This document shows positions 36,101-46,510 of a stretch of DNA of 64,000 bases, piece after piece; positions within the stretch are counted from its first letter, which is position 1; each line of letters opens with the position of its first letter. The stretch lies in assembly GCA_950022295.1 (NCBI GenBank), contig OX465600.1, forward strand, positions 28,247,282 to 28,311,281, in the 5' to 3' direction. A model generated the notes under the pieces. It made no database searches, had not been told where the DNA came from, and saw nothing but the letters and a program-made list of their open reading frames with translations. Origin of the DNA: Bromus sterilis. Taxonomy: Eukaryota; Streptophyta; Magnoliopsida; Poales; Poaceae. The position numbers were made by a program, and so were the translations under genes.

Positions 36101-36618
36101 CAACCTGGATACAACGGAGTATTCGAGTCTACCTCCAATTTTGCTAGCTTAGCTTGCTCTATACTAGCAGATCTGCAGTTAGTCGTCTTCTTTAGAAGCA
36201 GCTCTTTGAGATGAGGGTCCCGCACGGCTGAAGCTAGCAGTGTTTGCATGTCATCGTCTTCGGTTACGTGTTGTTCAGCATCTTCTAGATCTCCAACATC
36301 ATGTGCGGGAGGATCATCAGGCGGCTCTTCGTCTTCTTGCTCGTGATCGTTATTATTGTCATGCTGATCATGATCATCCGCCGCACCATCATGGACTTCA
36401 TCATCATCATCTTCATCAAGCCACTGAGTGTGGCCATCCATGAAACCATGCATTAGCAGATGCTCCAGCAACTCTCCCGAAAAGGGGTTCAGCAAGCCCA
36501 CTTTTTTGCATTTGCGACACGGACATCTTATCTCCGTGCGGTTATTTTGTATCATGTCGTCTGTAGCGTATCTTAAATATTTGTTCACGACACGCTCACT
36601 CATACGGCCAGGCGCCAT
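33103..36618 (-). pseudogene. CACTA TNP2-type transposase, copy 2
   Basis: The probable start is the ATG at 36616-36618 (MAPGRMSERVVNKYLRY), just after an acceptor-like CACGTGCAG. The order is: transposase-associated domain with CPCRKCKK (~36530), acidic linker, Transposase_21 core (~35950-34900), DUF4218-like (~34560-34100), DUF4216-like (~33720-33550), and a tail with an acidic cluster then a basic segment (33103-33591). Lesions: GAA to TAA at about 35323-35325 (private), the frameshift near 35245 (shared with copy 1), a TAG in the alternative frame near 35250 (private), and the frameshift near 33620 (shared). In intact elements TNP2 cuts at the CACTA ends. Not functional here. Confidence 0.87.
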
Positions 36619-37253
36619 ATCGCCTGCACGTGATATAGAATCACAAGACAAGTAAAACAATCATTTTTCATGAAAAAAATTGGCATGACCTTCCTACAAA
36701 TAGGACTAAGAGAGTGTCAAAATTTGCCGAAACGGAAATGAATCAACATTCCGGCATAATATTGACATCATTTCCTGCACAACACAAGAATAGCACATAT
36801 ATGAATCATCACATATCCGGCAAAATTTCATCATCTACTATATGCATGCATCATCATCATCAAGAGAATAGCACATACATATATACATCATCACATATCC
36901 GGGCACAATACAAGAATAACACAATTATGTTGATCCCTCACCTTAAGTGAGAAACTGTAGGAGAGGAAGAGAGATGTATATAGATAGATCTAGCTAGACC
37001 TAGGAGATGATATATTTGGATCCACACCAAAAGGAGCTAAATTTGGTTATTTTTTGGCCATTTCTTTTGGTAGAGAGGAAATTAGAAGGGTAATGGGGCT
37101 AGATCTATCACCTAAACTAGTTTTAGTTGGTTAGAAAGTGTGGTGGAGATGGGGGGAAGGGGAGGAACTTTGTGCTAGTGAGAAGAACAATAATGGTGTT
37201 GCAATAATGGAGGGACATGGTGGCAGCCGAAGCATCAATAATTGGCACAGTAT
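36619..37253. other. CACTA transposase upstream region
   Basis: About 640 bp without coding support, between the transposase ATG and the right subterminal array; likely promoter, 5' UTR and a leader intron on the minus strand. It contains (CAT)n and GCACATATATGAATCATCAC-type short repeats near 36780-36900. Confidence 0.45.
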
Positions 37254-37636
37254 TACCGCTGGCGTACAGTTCTTCTGGCCGCCATAGCTACATACGTCAG
37301 CACTGGCGTACGAAATATAGTGCCCGCCAGCAATAGAACCCTCAGCTAAAAGTAATTTCAGGGCAAATTACTGCTGGCGTACAACCAAATATGTACGCCC
37401 GCGGTGACTGCACTAGCGCTGGCGGGCAAGGCAACCGTACGCCAGTGGTAGTTAGCCCCGCTGCCTAGCTCGGGGCAAGTCGTGCCTCTGGCATGCACAA
37501 AAAAACGTACGCCAGCGATACCACCTACTTCCCTGGCGTGCGCACATTTCCGTATGCCAGCGCTACTATCACTGGCGTACAACTTTACGTGGCCGCCAGC
37601 AATAAGCTGGCTGCTATAGCCTATTTCCTACTAGTG
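37254..37636. repeat. CACTA right subterminal and terminal repeats
   Basis: Array of CTGGCGTAC / GTACGCCAG motifs in both orientations, closing with the inverted terminus CCTATTTCCTACTAGTG at 37636. It pairs with the left end at 30120. Confidence 0.88.
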
Positions 37637-39476
37637 AACTTGGCGACATTACCTCCTTGGTAATCGTTGTGAGATCTATTCCGACCACCAAAGCCTCAAA
37701 TACATTTTCACCCAGCCAGATCTTAATCTCAGGCAAAGACGCTGGATTGAGTTGATAAAAGATTATGACTTAGGAATTCCTTACACCCCAGGCAAAGCCA
37801 ATGTCATGGCTGAAGCACTAAGTCGTAAGTCGTATTGTAACAACCTCATGTTACAACAGTATCAACCACTTCTTCATGAGGAATTTCGAAAGCTTAATCT
37901 CGAGATTGTTCCTCGTGGATCTCTTTTCAACTTGGTGGCGAAACCAACCCTTGAGGATCAAATCATAGTTGCCCAACGGCGTGCACGAGGTGTTTGCCGG
38001 ATCAAGGAGAACATTGCTAGCGGAGTTGCTAAATGTTTCTCCACATATAGCAAAGGAACGGTATTCTTTGGAAATCGTTTGGTAGTACCTAAGAATAGGG
38101 AACTAAGGCAACTCATCCTCAAGGAAGCCCATGAAACACCCCTCTCGATTCATCCCGGTAGCACAAAATTGTACCGAGATCTTCGCCAGAGATTTTGGTG
38201 GACTAGGATGAAGAGAGACATTGCTCGATTTGTTGCCGAATGTGATGTTTGTCGTCGCATTAAGGCAGAACACCAAAGACCTGCTGGTACATTTCAACCT
38301 TTGCCTATTCCAGAGTGGAAATGGGATAAAGTCGGTATGGATTTCATCACCGGCTTTCCAAAAACCCAGAAAGGAATTGATGCCATCTTCGTGGTCATTG
38401 ACCGCCTTTCCAAATTTGCTCACTTCCTGCCCGTTCGCGAGTCTATAACTGCTAGCCAGTTAGCGGACTTGTACGTCTCTAGAATTGTGTCTCTTCAAGG
38501 TGTTCCTTTGGAAATCAATTCTGATCGTGGTAGCCTTTTCACCTCTAGATTTTGGGGAAGCTTTCAGAATGCTATGGGAACTCATCTCTCCTGTAGTACA
38601 CCTTTCCATCCTCAGTCTAGTGGTCAAGTCGAAAGGGTTAACCAAATTCTTGAAGACATGCTCAGAGCTTGTGTTATCTCATTCGAAAAGAATTGGGAGA
38701 AGTCTCTTCCATTCGCCGAATTTGCTTATAACAATAGTTTCCAATCTAGTCTGAACATGACTCCTTTTGAACTCCTTTATGGACGACGATGTCGAACACC
38801 CCTAAACTGGTCAGAAACCGGTGAAAGACAATTCTTTGGACCGAATATGATCATGGAAGCAGAAGAGCAAGTTCGCATTGTTCATGATCAATTGAAAGCA
38901 GACCAGTCTCGTCAGAAAAGCTACTATGATCGTCATCATAGGCAAGAGAGCTACAATCTGGATGAGAAGGCTTACCTTCGGGTTACTCCTCTGAAGGGGA
39001 CCCAACGATTCGGTATCAAGGGCAAGTTGTCCCCACGTTACATTGGACCTTTCCGCATTCTTGCTAAACGTGGAGAAGTTTCCTACCAACTTGAACTACC
39101 CCCGCACCTTTCCCGAGTACATGATGTATTCCATGTGTCACAACTCAGGCGTTGCTTCAAGGACCCCATCCGCGAAGTCGACCATGAAACGCTTGATCTC
39201 CAAGATGACCTTTCTTATCGAGAATACCCTATTCGTCTTCTTGATTCAGCAGAGCGTGTCACTCGCCGAAAGAAGATCAAGTTTCTGAAAGTTCAGTGGT
39301 CACACCACTCCGAGAAAGAAGCCACGTGGGAAAGAGAAGACCGTCTCAGTGCCGAGTACACCTCCTTCCTCCCGCAGACTTCTGAATCTCGGGACGAGAT
39401 TCTTTTGAGTGGGGGCAAGTTGTCACAACCCCAAGTTAGGTATGTGCTAGGAATAGCAAGTCCCTTTGCATCATGA
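37637..39476 (+). pseudogene. G2 pol, 3' part (RNase H end, integrase, chromodomain)
   Basis: Picks up at ACTTGGCGACATTACC, the codons following the CACTA site. From 37752 the frame is open for 574 codons: end of RNase H (GKANVMAEALSR), the HHCC zinc-binding region (IHPGST...CDVCRRIK), and the integrase core with Asp ~197 (GMDFITGFP), Asp ~258 (INSDRGS) and Glu ~294 (GQVERVNQ). The last two are 35 residues apart, a DD35E pattern. Next comes the GPFRIL / HDVFHVSQLR segment, then a chromodomain-like end (KIKFLKVQWSHHSEKEATWE). The stop at 39474-39476 lies 53 bp inside the 3' LTR. The domain is open, but cut off from RT by the CACTA and the upstream frameshift. Confidence 0.9.
39404..39420 (+). 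other. G2 polypurine tract
   Basis: TTTTGAGTGGGGGCAAG, purine-rich and immediately before the 3' LTR, the expected primer for plus-strand synthesis. It lies inside the pol reading frame (LLSGGKL), so coding and priming constraints overlap. Confidence 0.7.
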
Positions 39477-42400
39477 TAAAAATTTCAAAAGAAATTGAAA
39501 TGGGAGAGAAAAACCCCCCAGATGAATTAATTCAAATGGCCAGATAAAAAGTTGCTCCAAAAATTCCTTTTGCATTTTTGAAAATTCTTATAAATTAGTG
39601 GGATCACATATTATGTGATGTGGGACCAAACCCATGCTCATGGATTTTTCAAATATTCAAACAGGAGCATGGATTTAAATTTAAAACCCTATTTGAATTA
39701 AAGTTCAAATAATTTGAATTTTAAAAAGTGCCAAACTTTATAAGTGGCTAGTCTATTATAATATGAGGCCATATAAAAAGTTTCAGCATTTTTAAAAATG
39801 CCTAACTATTTTTTTAGCAAGGCACAACAAATAGCAGAAATTAAAACAGAAAGAAAAGAGAAGTGGGCTTACCTGGCATTCGGCCCAACTCATCCCCCCA
39901 GCCAGCCCATCCCGCCAGCTCGCTCTGTCGTCTTCCTCAAGCAGCTCCGTGGCGAGCCAGGGCGCGCCGTGGAGGCCACCTCGACGCCGAGGGCCTTCCA
40001 GGCGAGCCCGAGGCTTATCCTCCCGCCGTGGAGACCGCCTGGACGTCGTGCTTCCTTTCCCTCTCCTCGCAGCCACTTTCCCTCTTCGCACCGCTCGAAT
40101 TTGTCGTCGACAAAGAGATCACCGGAGCGCCACGCCATGGCAGGCGCGGCCACCGTGACCTAGAGCTCCATCAAGGGTGTCCCTCGAGCTCGTCATCGTT
40201 GACTACGTCCGTCTGCAGAAGATGGAGCCCTAATTCCTCCCCGAGCCGACGCCATTGTCTCCAACATATCGCCGGATCCGCGGCTCGTCGTCGTCGATTT
40301 CTCCGGCCACGCTTCATCCTCGCCTCCACCGTCTGCACCGTCGAGTTCCTTGCAGCGCGGTGAGCATTTCCACTCAAGCCTTGGCACCCATCCCTTCCTC
40401 TAGCTAGAGATGCCATGATCACCGGAGAACAGAGCCGCCGTGAACCTTGTCGGCGAGCCCCCGCTACGCAAACGTCCTTGCATCCTTGTCTATCGCATGC
40501 GCCGTGCTCTTCTGCTCCGAACCAACCTAGACCCGCTCCAAGTAGTGCCTTGTAGCGATTTCCACCCCGCGGCCGTGGCTTCGTCGCTGCAAAGCTTGAC
40601 GCCGGCGAGCGTACAGAGCTCCCCAGCCCTCCCCGTGGGCACGAGGTGATGCGGACATGCACGAGGAGCACTCCAGTGCATTCCCCGTGCCAAGCCGTGG
40701 CCAAAATGGCACTCCGGCGAGGCGCCGCCGTCCTCTGGGTCGCCGTCGTCATGTCGCCGACGGGACTGTGTTGATTAGCACTAACCCCCCTGCACTAATC
40801 CCCCCCAGTGTCACTGGCCAGTGGGCCTAGAGCCCCTAATCCCCTGGTTAGTTTAAAACTAACTGGGTTATTTAACCCAGTGAGGCTGACCAGTGGGACC
40901 CCCCTGTCAGGCCAGCCCCTGACGTCAGCCTGGTGTCACACTGACGCAGTAAAGCAATTAAATCATTTTATTTAATTTCAGTAATTCCAGAAAATTTCAG
41001 AAAATAGCTTAAACTTCAATAAATCATAACTAATTCATTTTAACTCCAAATTGGACAAATAATATGTCTAAAATTATCAGAAAAATACAAGGATTATGAA
41101 TATGCAACTTGTTTCTATGTTTGACCATTTTAAAATGGGTGAACAGTAGCAAATATACATATGGATCCTTTTCAAATTCAAATTTGGAGTGATTTTGCAA
41201 ATGACTTTGCATCACCCTTCTTTTAAATGGAATCATCCACACATCAGAGGCTTTACCTCACCTTTATAACATCACTTCATGCTCAACCTTTTCAAATGAA
41301 CTTTCATGCATTCAAATGCATTTGAAATTCATCGATAAATCAAATGGAGTTTGAATTTGCAATTCAATTGCAATATACTCCTTTTAAATAGAATTGTCCA
41401 CACAATGCAACCATAAACATCACCATTACAATCTTATCCATGTGTTTGTGCATTGTACATTATGTTGATCCTATGATTGTCATGTTGCTGATAAAAGTGG
41501 AGCCGGAACCCGAGATCACCCCCTTCGTTGAAGACCCCGTGACTGAACCTCGTCGGCAAGGCAAGCAAACCCCCATTGATCATGTCGATAAAATCCCAAT
41601 TCCCTCTCATGTCTCGCTTATGCATTGTATAGGATGATTACCATGCTACGTTTCTACCGCATAGATGAATCCATTCCTTTGCATGACTTATCATTTTGTC
41701 ACAGTAGTAAAAAAACCACAATCCTAGCAAATGTAGGAGTTGATTGATATCATGTAGCCCCTGCAATTGTTACTGCTTATTGCATGCTTAGAGTGATACA
41801 ATGATGTTATTGTTATGTGAGTCAGGATGGTAGTGATCATGTTAATGATGGTGGAAATGTGTTGGTGAATCTACCCTAATACAAGGTGAACGATGAGAGG
41901 CTGTGTAGGAGTACACGGTGGGTTGTCTCGTTGAACACCGCCTTAAATCCGAGTTCTTGTGTGGTGATCCAAGAAGAAGAGTACAACCACACATTGGGCT
42001 CACTGACCCCTCTCGACCTAGTACCTCACCCCGTTCGAACCCCAGAAGTCGCAGTAGTTCGGAGTTCTGGTAGGGCTGTGGCACGATCTGCGAAGTGGAT
42101 GAACGGATTTTCAAGACCGGCTTGGGACCCTGCACACATCGTTTGAGGCTGTACTGGAACCTCGGCCGGACTTCCATACAGACCCCCTCAGATAGGCGAC
42201 TCTCTGTACTAGAACGGAGCTGTGGGCGAAGTGTTGTGGTGGCATCCTCGCTGTCACCTCTTGAATGGTGACACGCAAAAGGAGGTAACTGATGACACGT
42301 GTGTGTAGCGGTACACCCCTGTAGGGTTGACAAAACTATTCGAATAGCCGCGTCCACGGTTATGGACTGCTTGGAAAGTTTAGCTTGATTATTAGACAAC

Positions 42401-43491
42401 TTGAACTGGATACTTCTAAAATACACCAAGATAAGCGTGAGTGCTATGGCGTGCTTTCTCGTGGGGAAGTCGAGGAAGGCAACATAGTGGTGTAATTGGT
42501 TGGAGATGTAGTGGACTCGTGTACGCTCTTACCTCAAGTCTGGTACTCGTAGTTCAGGACTAGCCAAGTCAAAGCCGGCACTTCTGCAATTGAACCCCAC
42601 CTCCCTTTACCTTGATACATGTGCATGAGTAGTATAGCTCCTACGTAAGTCTTGCTGAGTACAACTTTGTACTCACGTTTGCTTATTCTATGTTTTAGAT
42701 GAACCCGCCTACCTGATGGTGGCTTCTACCCGAAGCTCGAAGAATGAAGACTCAGACCAAGACCAAGCTAGTGTAGTCCCAGTCAGCAGACTGGTTCCCT
42801 CGTGGAAGGGCTTGTTTATAGCTAAGGCTTCTCTAAGCCATTTGTTAAACTTGTCTGTACTCAGACCTACTTTTCTTCCGCATGTTTGATGTAATGTTGG
42901 ATCACAGACTTGTGATCTTTGTGTGCACTCTGTAAGAGTTATCAATAAAGTATATACTTTGTAGAGAATTGCAATGATACCTGCTGTTCATACTAGACAT
43001 GTGTGCTGCGTGTATGTTTATAACATGCATGTCTTAGTATGGGTTTTCGAGACCTTAGTTGTGATCTGGCTGGCGGTCTTTCATACACCAAGTGGCCCTT
43101 AGATGTGCGCAGCTTGGGGCATCGCGATGCGATTGTTCGAGACTCTGTCTCGTGCACACTTTGTGGTATGATCGAGCCCGCCCTAGACCCCGACTAAGTG
43201 ATCGGGCTGGAGTAAGTCTATGTAAGGGTTATAATACAATCGATAGTATGGTTGAGGCGACTTGTCTATGAGTATGGGAGTTCACCACCCATATCTTTTA
43301 GACTTGTGTGCGGACGATGAGGACCCATCTTAGTTGATCATCCGGCCTGAATGGGATGCCCCTCTCGTTCGATGCTTTCCGAGAACGTTCTGTGCTTGGC
43401 CTTGTCTTCTTAGACAAGTGGGTACGGTTCTCGGCTCTCCATATGATTGTGTTGTAGCGAGGCTTGCATACGCTAACCCTGGGTCCCGACA
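39421..43491 (+). repeat. G2 3' LTR
   Basis: 4071 bp, TGTCACAACC...GGGTCCCGACA, uninterrupted, so it serves as the empty-site reference for the G1 insertion (TGGCGGTCTTTCATAC near 43072-43087). GC-rich island 39900-40770; AATAAA at 42944-42949. Confidence 0.93.
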
Positions 43492-43496
43492 GAACG

Positions 43497-44277
43497 TTTT
43501 GCTCGATTGTGGGTTCATGCCCCCTGATGACTAGCTTGAGTGACAGAAACATGAGTCTAGGGGATGTGCTGTTGCCACAAGGGGGAAAACAACGGTGCTT
43601 GTAACCGCGGTTACAAGGATTGTTTACTTTACGCAAAGTGCTTTTTAATGCAGTTGTCTGTTTCTTTGGGTTTACACTTTGGGTGGGGCTCGCAACTTAA
43701 TACCAGCGAGATGTTCTGGATAGATATCTCAAGGTGGATGATTAGTAGTAGATGAAGTTGGATTTCGGTCTACTTATTTTGGCGTACTGCCCATGCTTTT
43801 GAGCCTCTTCCTTTCTTTTGTAGCATAGTTAGCATTGCGGTGCGTTCATAATCCTGCCAATTGCCCTTCTGTAATTTGTTCACCTCGAATAGCAGTTTTA
43901 TCGTCTTTTGGGAGAGAGACATCACTAGTGAACATCACGTATCCCGGTCCATATCTTCATCAATGTTTCCACGCTCATTTACTTTTCTTCTTTTACTTTC
44001 AGTTGCTATCATTATCCCTTGTGTTTGATCCTTTGTGAACAACAAGACCGGAGAGATTGACAACCTCTCTGAACTTCGTTGGGAACAAAGTTATTTTTGT
44101 CTGTGTGCAGGTCGGCATCAGTTGCGCCGCTGACACCTACTTATCATCTCCGGAGTCCTACTGGAGACAAACCTTGGTATCTTTACTGAGGGAAATTTGC
44201 TGCTGTGCTACATCAAGCCTTCCACTTGGGGTTTACCAACGAAGGGCGAGAAATCACTATCATCACCTCGCACATCA
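43497..44277 (+). repeat. Element H 5' LTR, piece 3
   Basis: Resumes the H LTR after G2 and its GAACG duplicate, and matches 50208-50988. It ends CACCTCGCACATCA. It contains a 20-bp perfect palindrome at 43598-43617 (CTTGTAACCG and its inverse). Confidence 0.9.
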
Positions 44278-44288
44278 AGCCAAATTTC

Positions 44289-44306
44289 TGGCGCCATTGC
44301 CGGGGA
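44289..44306 (+). other. Element H primer-binding site (tRNA-Asp type)
   Basis: TGGCGCCATTGCCGGGGA, 11 bases after the LTR. It is close to the aspartate-tRNA primer site used by Athila-lineage elements, with one apparent mismatch. Confidence 0.75.
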
Positions 44307-44441
44307 CTCCGAGTGCTAAGATAGGGGAGTTGCACACTACCCTTTACCTTTGTTTTTTAGTCTTGTTAGTTTACCTTTCAGTTTTTATTTTTGTGTCTTA
44401 TATCAAAAATCACAAAAAAATCTGCCACATTTGCTGCTACT

Positions 44442-45631
44442 ATGGGTTCCACTGAAAACACCAAGTTGTGTGACTTCACTAGTCACAACAACCAAGACTT
44501 TATCTGCACCCCCATTGCCACACCTGCCACTTCAGCTACCTCTTATGAAATTAAACCTGCCTTGCTAAACCTTGTTATGAGAGATCAATTCTCTGGTGCT
44601 GGAGATGATGCTGCTTTACACTTGAACAATTTTGTTGAATTATGTGATATGCAAAAGTATAAAGAAGTAGAAGGTGATATTGTTAAGCTCAAGCTCTTTC
44701 CTTTCTCTTTAAGGGGAGACGCTAAAATCTGGTTTCAATCTTTGCCTAGGAATAGCATAGATTCTTGGGATAAGTGCAAAGATGCTTTTATAGGGAAGTA
44801 CTACCCACCTGCTAAAATTATCCAATTAAGGAGTAACATTATGAATTTTAAGCAATTGGATAATGAACACGTTGCCCAAGCTTGGGAACGAATGAAATCT
44901 CTTGTTAAGAAATGCCCTACACATGGTTTGACTACCTGGATGGTTATCCAGACTTTTTATGCAGGCTTGAACTTTACCTCGCGGAACCTGTTAGATTCGG
45001 CCGCAGGAGGAACCTTTATGTCAACTACACTTGGTGCTGCCACAAAGCTTCTCGATGGATGATGACCAATTATTCCCAATGGCACACCGAACGCGCTCCA
45101 ACAGGTAGGAAGGTAAACTCTGTCGAGGAAATTACCTCCCTCAATGAAAAAGTTGACTTAATTATGTCTATACTTACCAAGCAACCCTCTATTGATCCTC
45201 GTGATGTCCCTTTAAATTCTTTGGTTTCCCAAGAACAAGTAGATGTGAACTTTATTGCTAGAAACAACTTCAACAACAATGCTTATAGGGGTTATTTTGC
45301 TAGCAATCCTAGACCGTTCCCATCCAACTATGGGAACAACAACACCTACCCTAGCAACAACTCCTATAATCCTGCTTATACGAAAAGAGACCTACCTAGC
45401 TATGAGAAATTGGTAGAAATAGAGAAAACTACTAAGAACTATATGCACACCCAGTTTGAACAAAACAAAGCCTTCTCTAAGCAAATAGGTGAGCATACTG
45501 CCATTCTGCAAAACATTAGCGAACAGCTTGATAGCCTGAACAGTGAGATTTCTAATCTCCAGGCTAGACTTACCGCCACCGAAACCCATGTTTCGAATAT
45601 GTCCCACACCCAATCTACTTTGATAAATTAA
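44442..45631 (+). pseudogene. Element H gag (Athila-type), frameshifted
   Basis: The ATG at 44442 starts MGSTENTKLC, with the gag core following (LRGDAKIWFQSLP, FIGKYYPPAKIIQLRSNIMNF, AWERMKSLVKKCPTHGL). The frame ends at 45060-45062 after AATKLLDG. The continuation (MMTNYSQWHTERAP...) lies in another frame and runs to TAA at 45629-45631, with an Asn-rich segment (NNNAYRGYFASNPRPFP) and a coiled-coil-like stretch (LNSEISNLQARLTATETHVS). The next base begins an ATG in the same frame, so gag and protease were probably one reading frame now cut by a frameshift and a stop. Gag forms the particle that packages RNA. Confidence 0.85.
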
Positions 45632-46510
45632 ATGGCAGCCAAACCGGAAGTTATCCCTATGGAAGAGGATAGAATTAAGAGCCTTCCTACGCACCACACA
45701 GTTGCCACTATCCAAATTGTTGAGGACACCCAAACTATCAGCACCCAATGCACTCCTAGTCCCGTTGGACCTATTAATGGTGATGCTAATACCTCAACCG
45801 AAGATGAAGAAACTCCTATGAACATAGAGGGTTTCAAACAAGGGAGCCTAGATGACACTACTACCACCTTTGATAGTAGTGATATTGATTTTGATAGTTG
45901 CACCCTCTCAGAAGTTATTAGCTTGCTACACAAAATGTCTAGAGACCCCCACACTAGCACACTTAATCTTGTCTTCACGGAGCATATCACAAATGCTCTC
46001 ATCAAAGCTAGGGAGGAGAAGCTTAGAGTAAAAGCCTCCATACCTAGGAAGCTAGATGATGGTTCGGACCCTATGATCAAAATTAAATTAAATAACTTCT
46101 CTTGCTATGCCTTATGTGATGTTGGAGCTAGTACCTCCGTTATGCCCAAAAGAATATTTGATATGTTTGAATTGAAGCCCTTTGAGCCTTGTTCTTTTGG
46201 TGTTCATCTTGTTGATTCTTCCGTAAAGAAACCTTTGGGGAAGATCGACGATGTTCTTATCATTGTCAATGACAACTATGTTCTCGTTGATTTTATTGTT
46301 ATGGATATAGAGTGTGAACCTTTGTGTCCAATTATTTTGGGACGTCCTTTTCTTCGCACCGTTGGTGCGGTTATTGACATGAAAGAGGGGAATATAAAAT
46401 TCCAATTCCCTCTCAAGAAAGGGATGGAACACTTCCCTAGAAAGAAAATCAAGTTACCTTTTGAGTCCGTTACTTGGGCTAGTTATTCTCTTTCTCTTGA
46501 TAAAACTTGA
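45632..46510 (+). CDS. Element H aspartic protease region (Athila-type gag-pro)
   Basis: 292 codons, open. An N-terminal Thr/Glu-rich linker is followed by the retropepsin-like fold typical of Athila elements: LCDVGASTSVMP with the catalytic Asp at ~163, then DFIVMDIE, PIILGRPFL and VIDMKEGNIKFQF. The active site reads DVGAS. No reverse transcriptase follows. It may be translated only as a fragment, because the upstream gag frame stops directly before its ATG. Confidence 0.75.
   Translation: MAAKPEVIPMEEDRIKSLPTHHTVATIQIVEDTQTISTQCTPSPVGPINGDANTSTEDEETPMNIEGFKQGSLDDTTTTFDSSDIDFDSCTLSEVISLLHKMSRDPHTSTLNLVFTEHITNALIKAREEKLRVKASIPRKLDDGSDPMIKIKLNNFSCYALCDVGASTSVMPKRIFDMFELKPFEPCSFGVHLVDSSVKKPLGKIDDVLIIVNDNYVLVDFIVMDIECEPLCPIILGRPFLRTVGAVIDMKEGNIKFQFPLKKGMEHFPRKKIKLPFESVTWASYSLSLDKT

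Larger units (their letters stand above)
27637..36505 (+). repeat. Copy 2 counterpart of the duplicated segment (tail of the second unit)
   Basis: Same sequence as 1-8863, offset 27636-27642 because of small indels. Here it is in its native context: the gypsy element continues upstream to its ATG, primer site and LTR, and the CACTA continues downstream to its true right end. The inferred full duplicated unit is 8864-36505. Confidence 0.85.
30120..37636 (-). mobile_element. CACTA (En/Spm-type) transposon inserted in G2 pol, full length
   Basis: 7517 bp, with 21-bp terminal inverted repeats beginning CACTAGTAGGAAATAGGC at both ends. It has subterminal CTGGCG / CGCCAG arrays, a minus-strand TNP2 transposase and a minus-strand viroplasmin-type ORF. 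It sits in the RNase H coding region. Counting against the G1 pol sequence, the flanks fit a 3-bp duplication that has diverged (AGC before, AAC after, GAC expected). Transposase lesions make it non-autonomous. Confidence 0.92.
13110..43491 (+). mobile_element. Element G2: Tekay/Del-type chromodomain Ty3/gypsy retrotransposon
   Basis: LTRs start TGTCACAACCCC and end GGGTCCCGACA. The 5' LTR is 13110-16772 plus 26579-26989 (4074 bp after removing G1). The 3' LTR is 39421-43491 (4071 bp). The TSD GAACG is perfect (13105-13109 and 43492-43496), and the H 3' LTR shows the unoccupied site (GGGAACGTTTTGCTC near 50203). Primer site TGGTATCAGAGC at 26994. A single gag-pol frame (27462 on) is split by a 7.5-kb CACTA. 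Order gag-PR-RT-RH-INT-chromodomain. Pol is broken. Confidence 0.93.
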
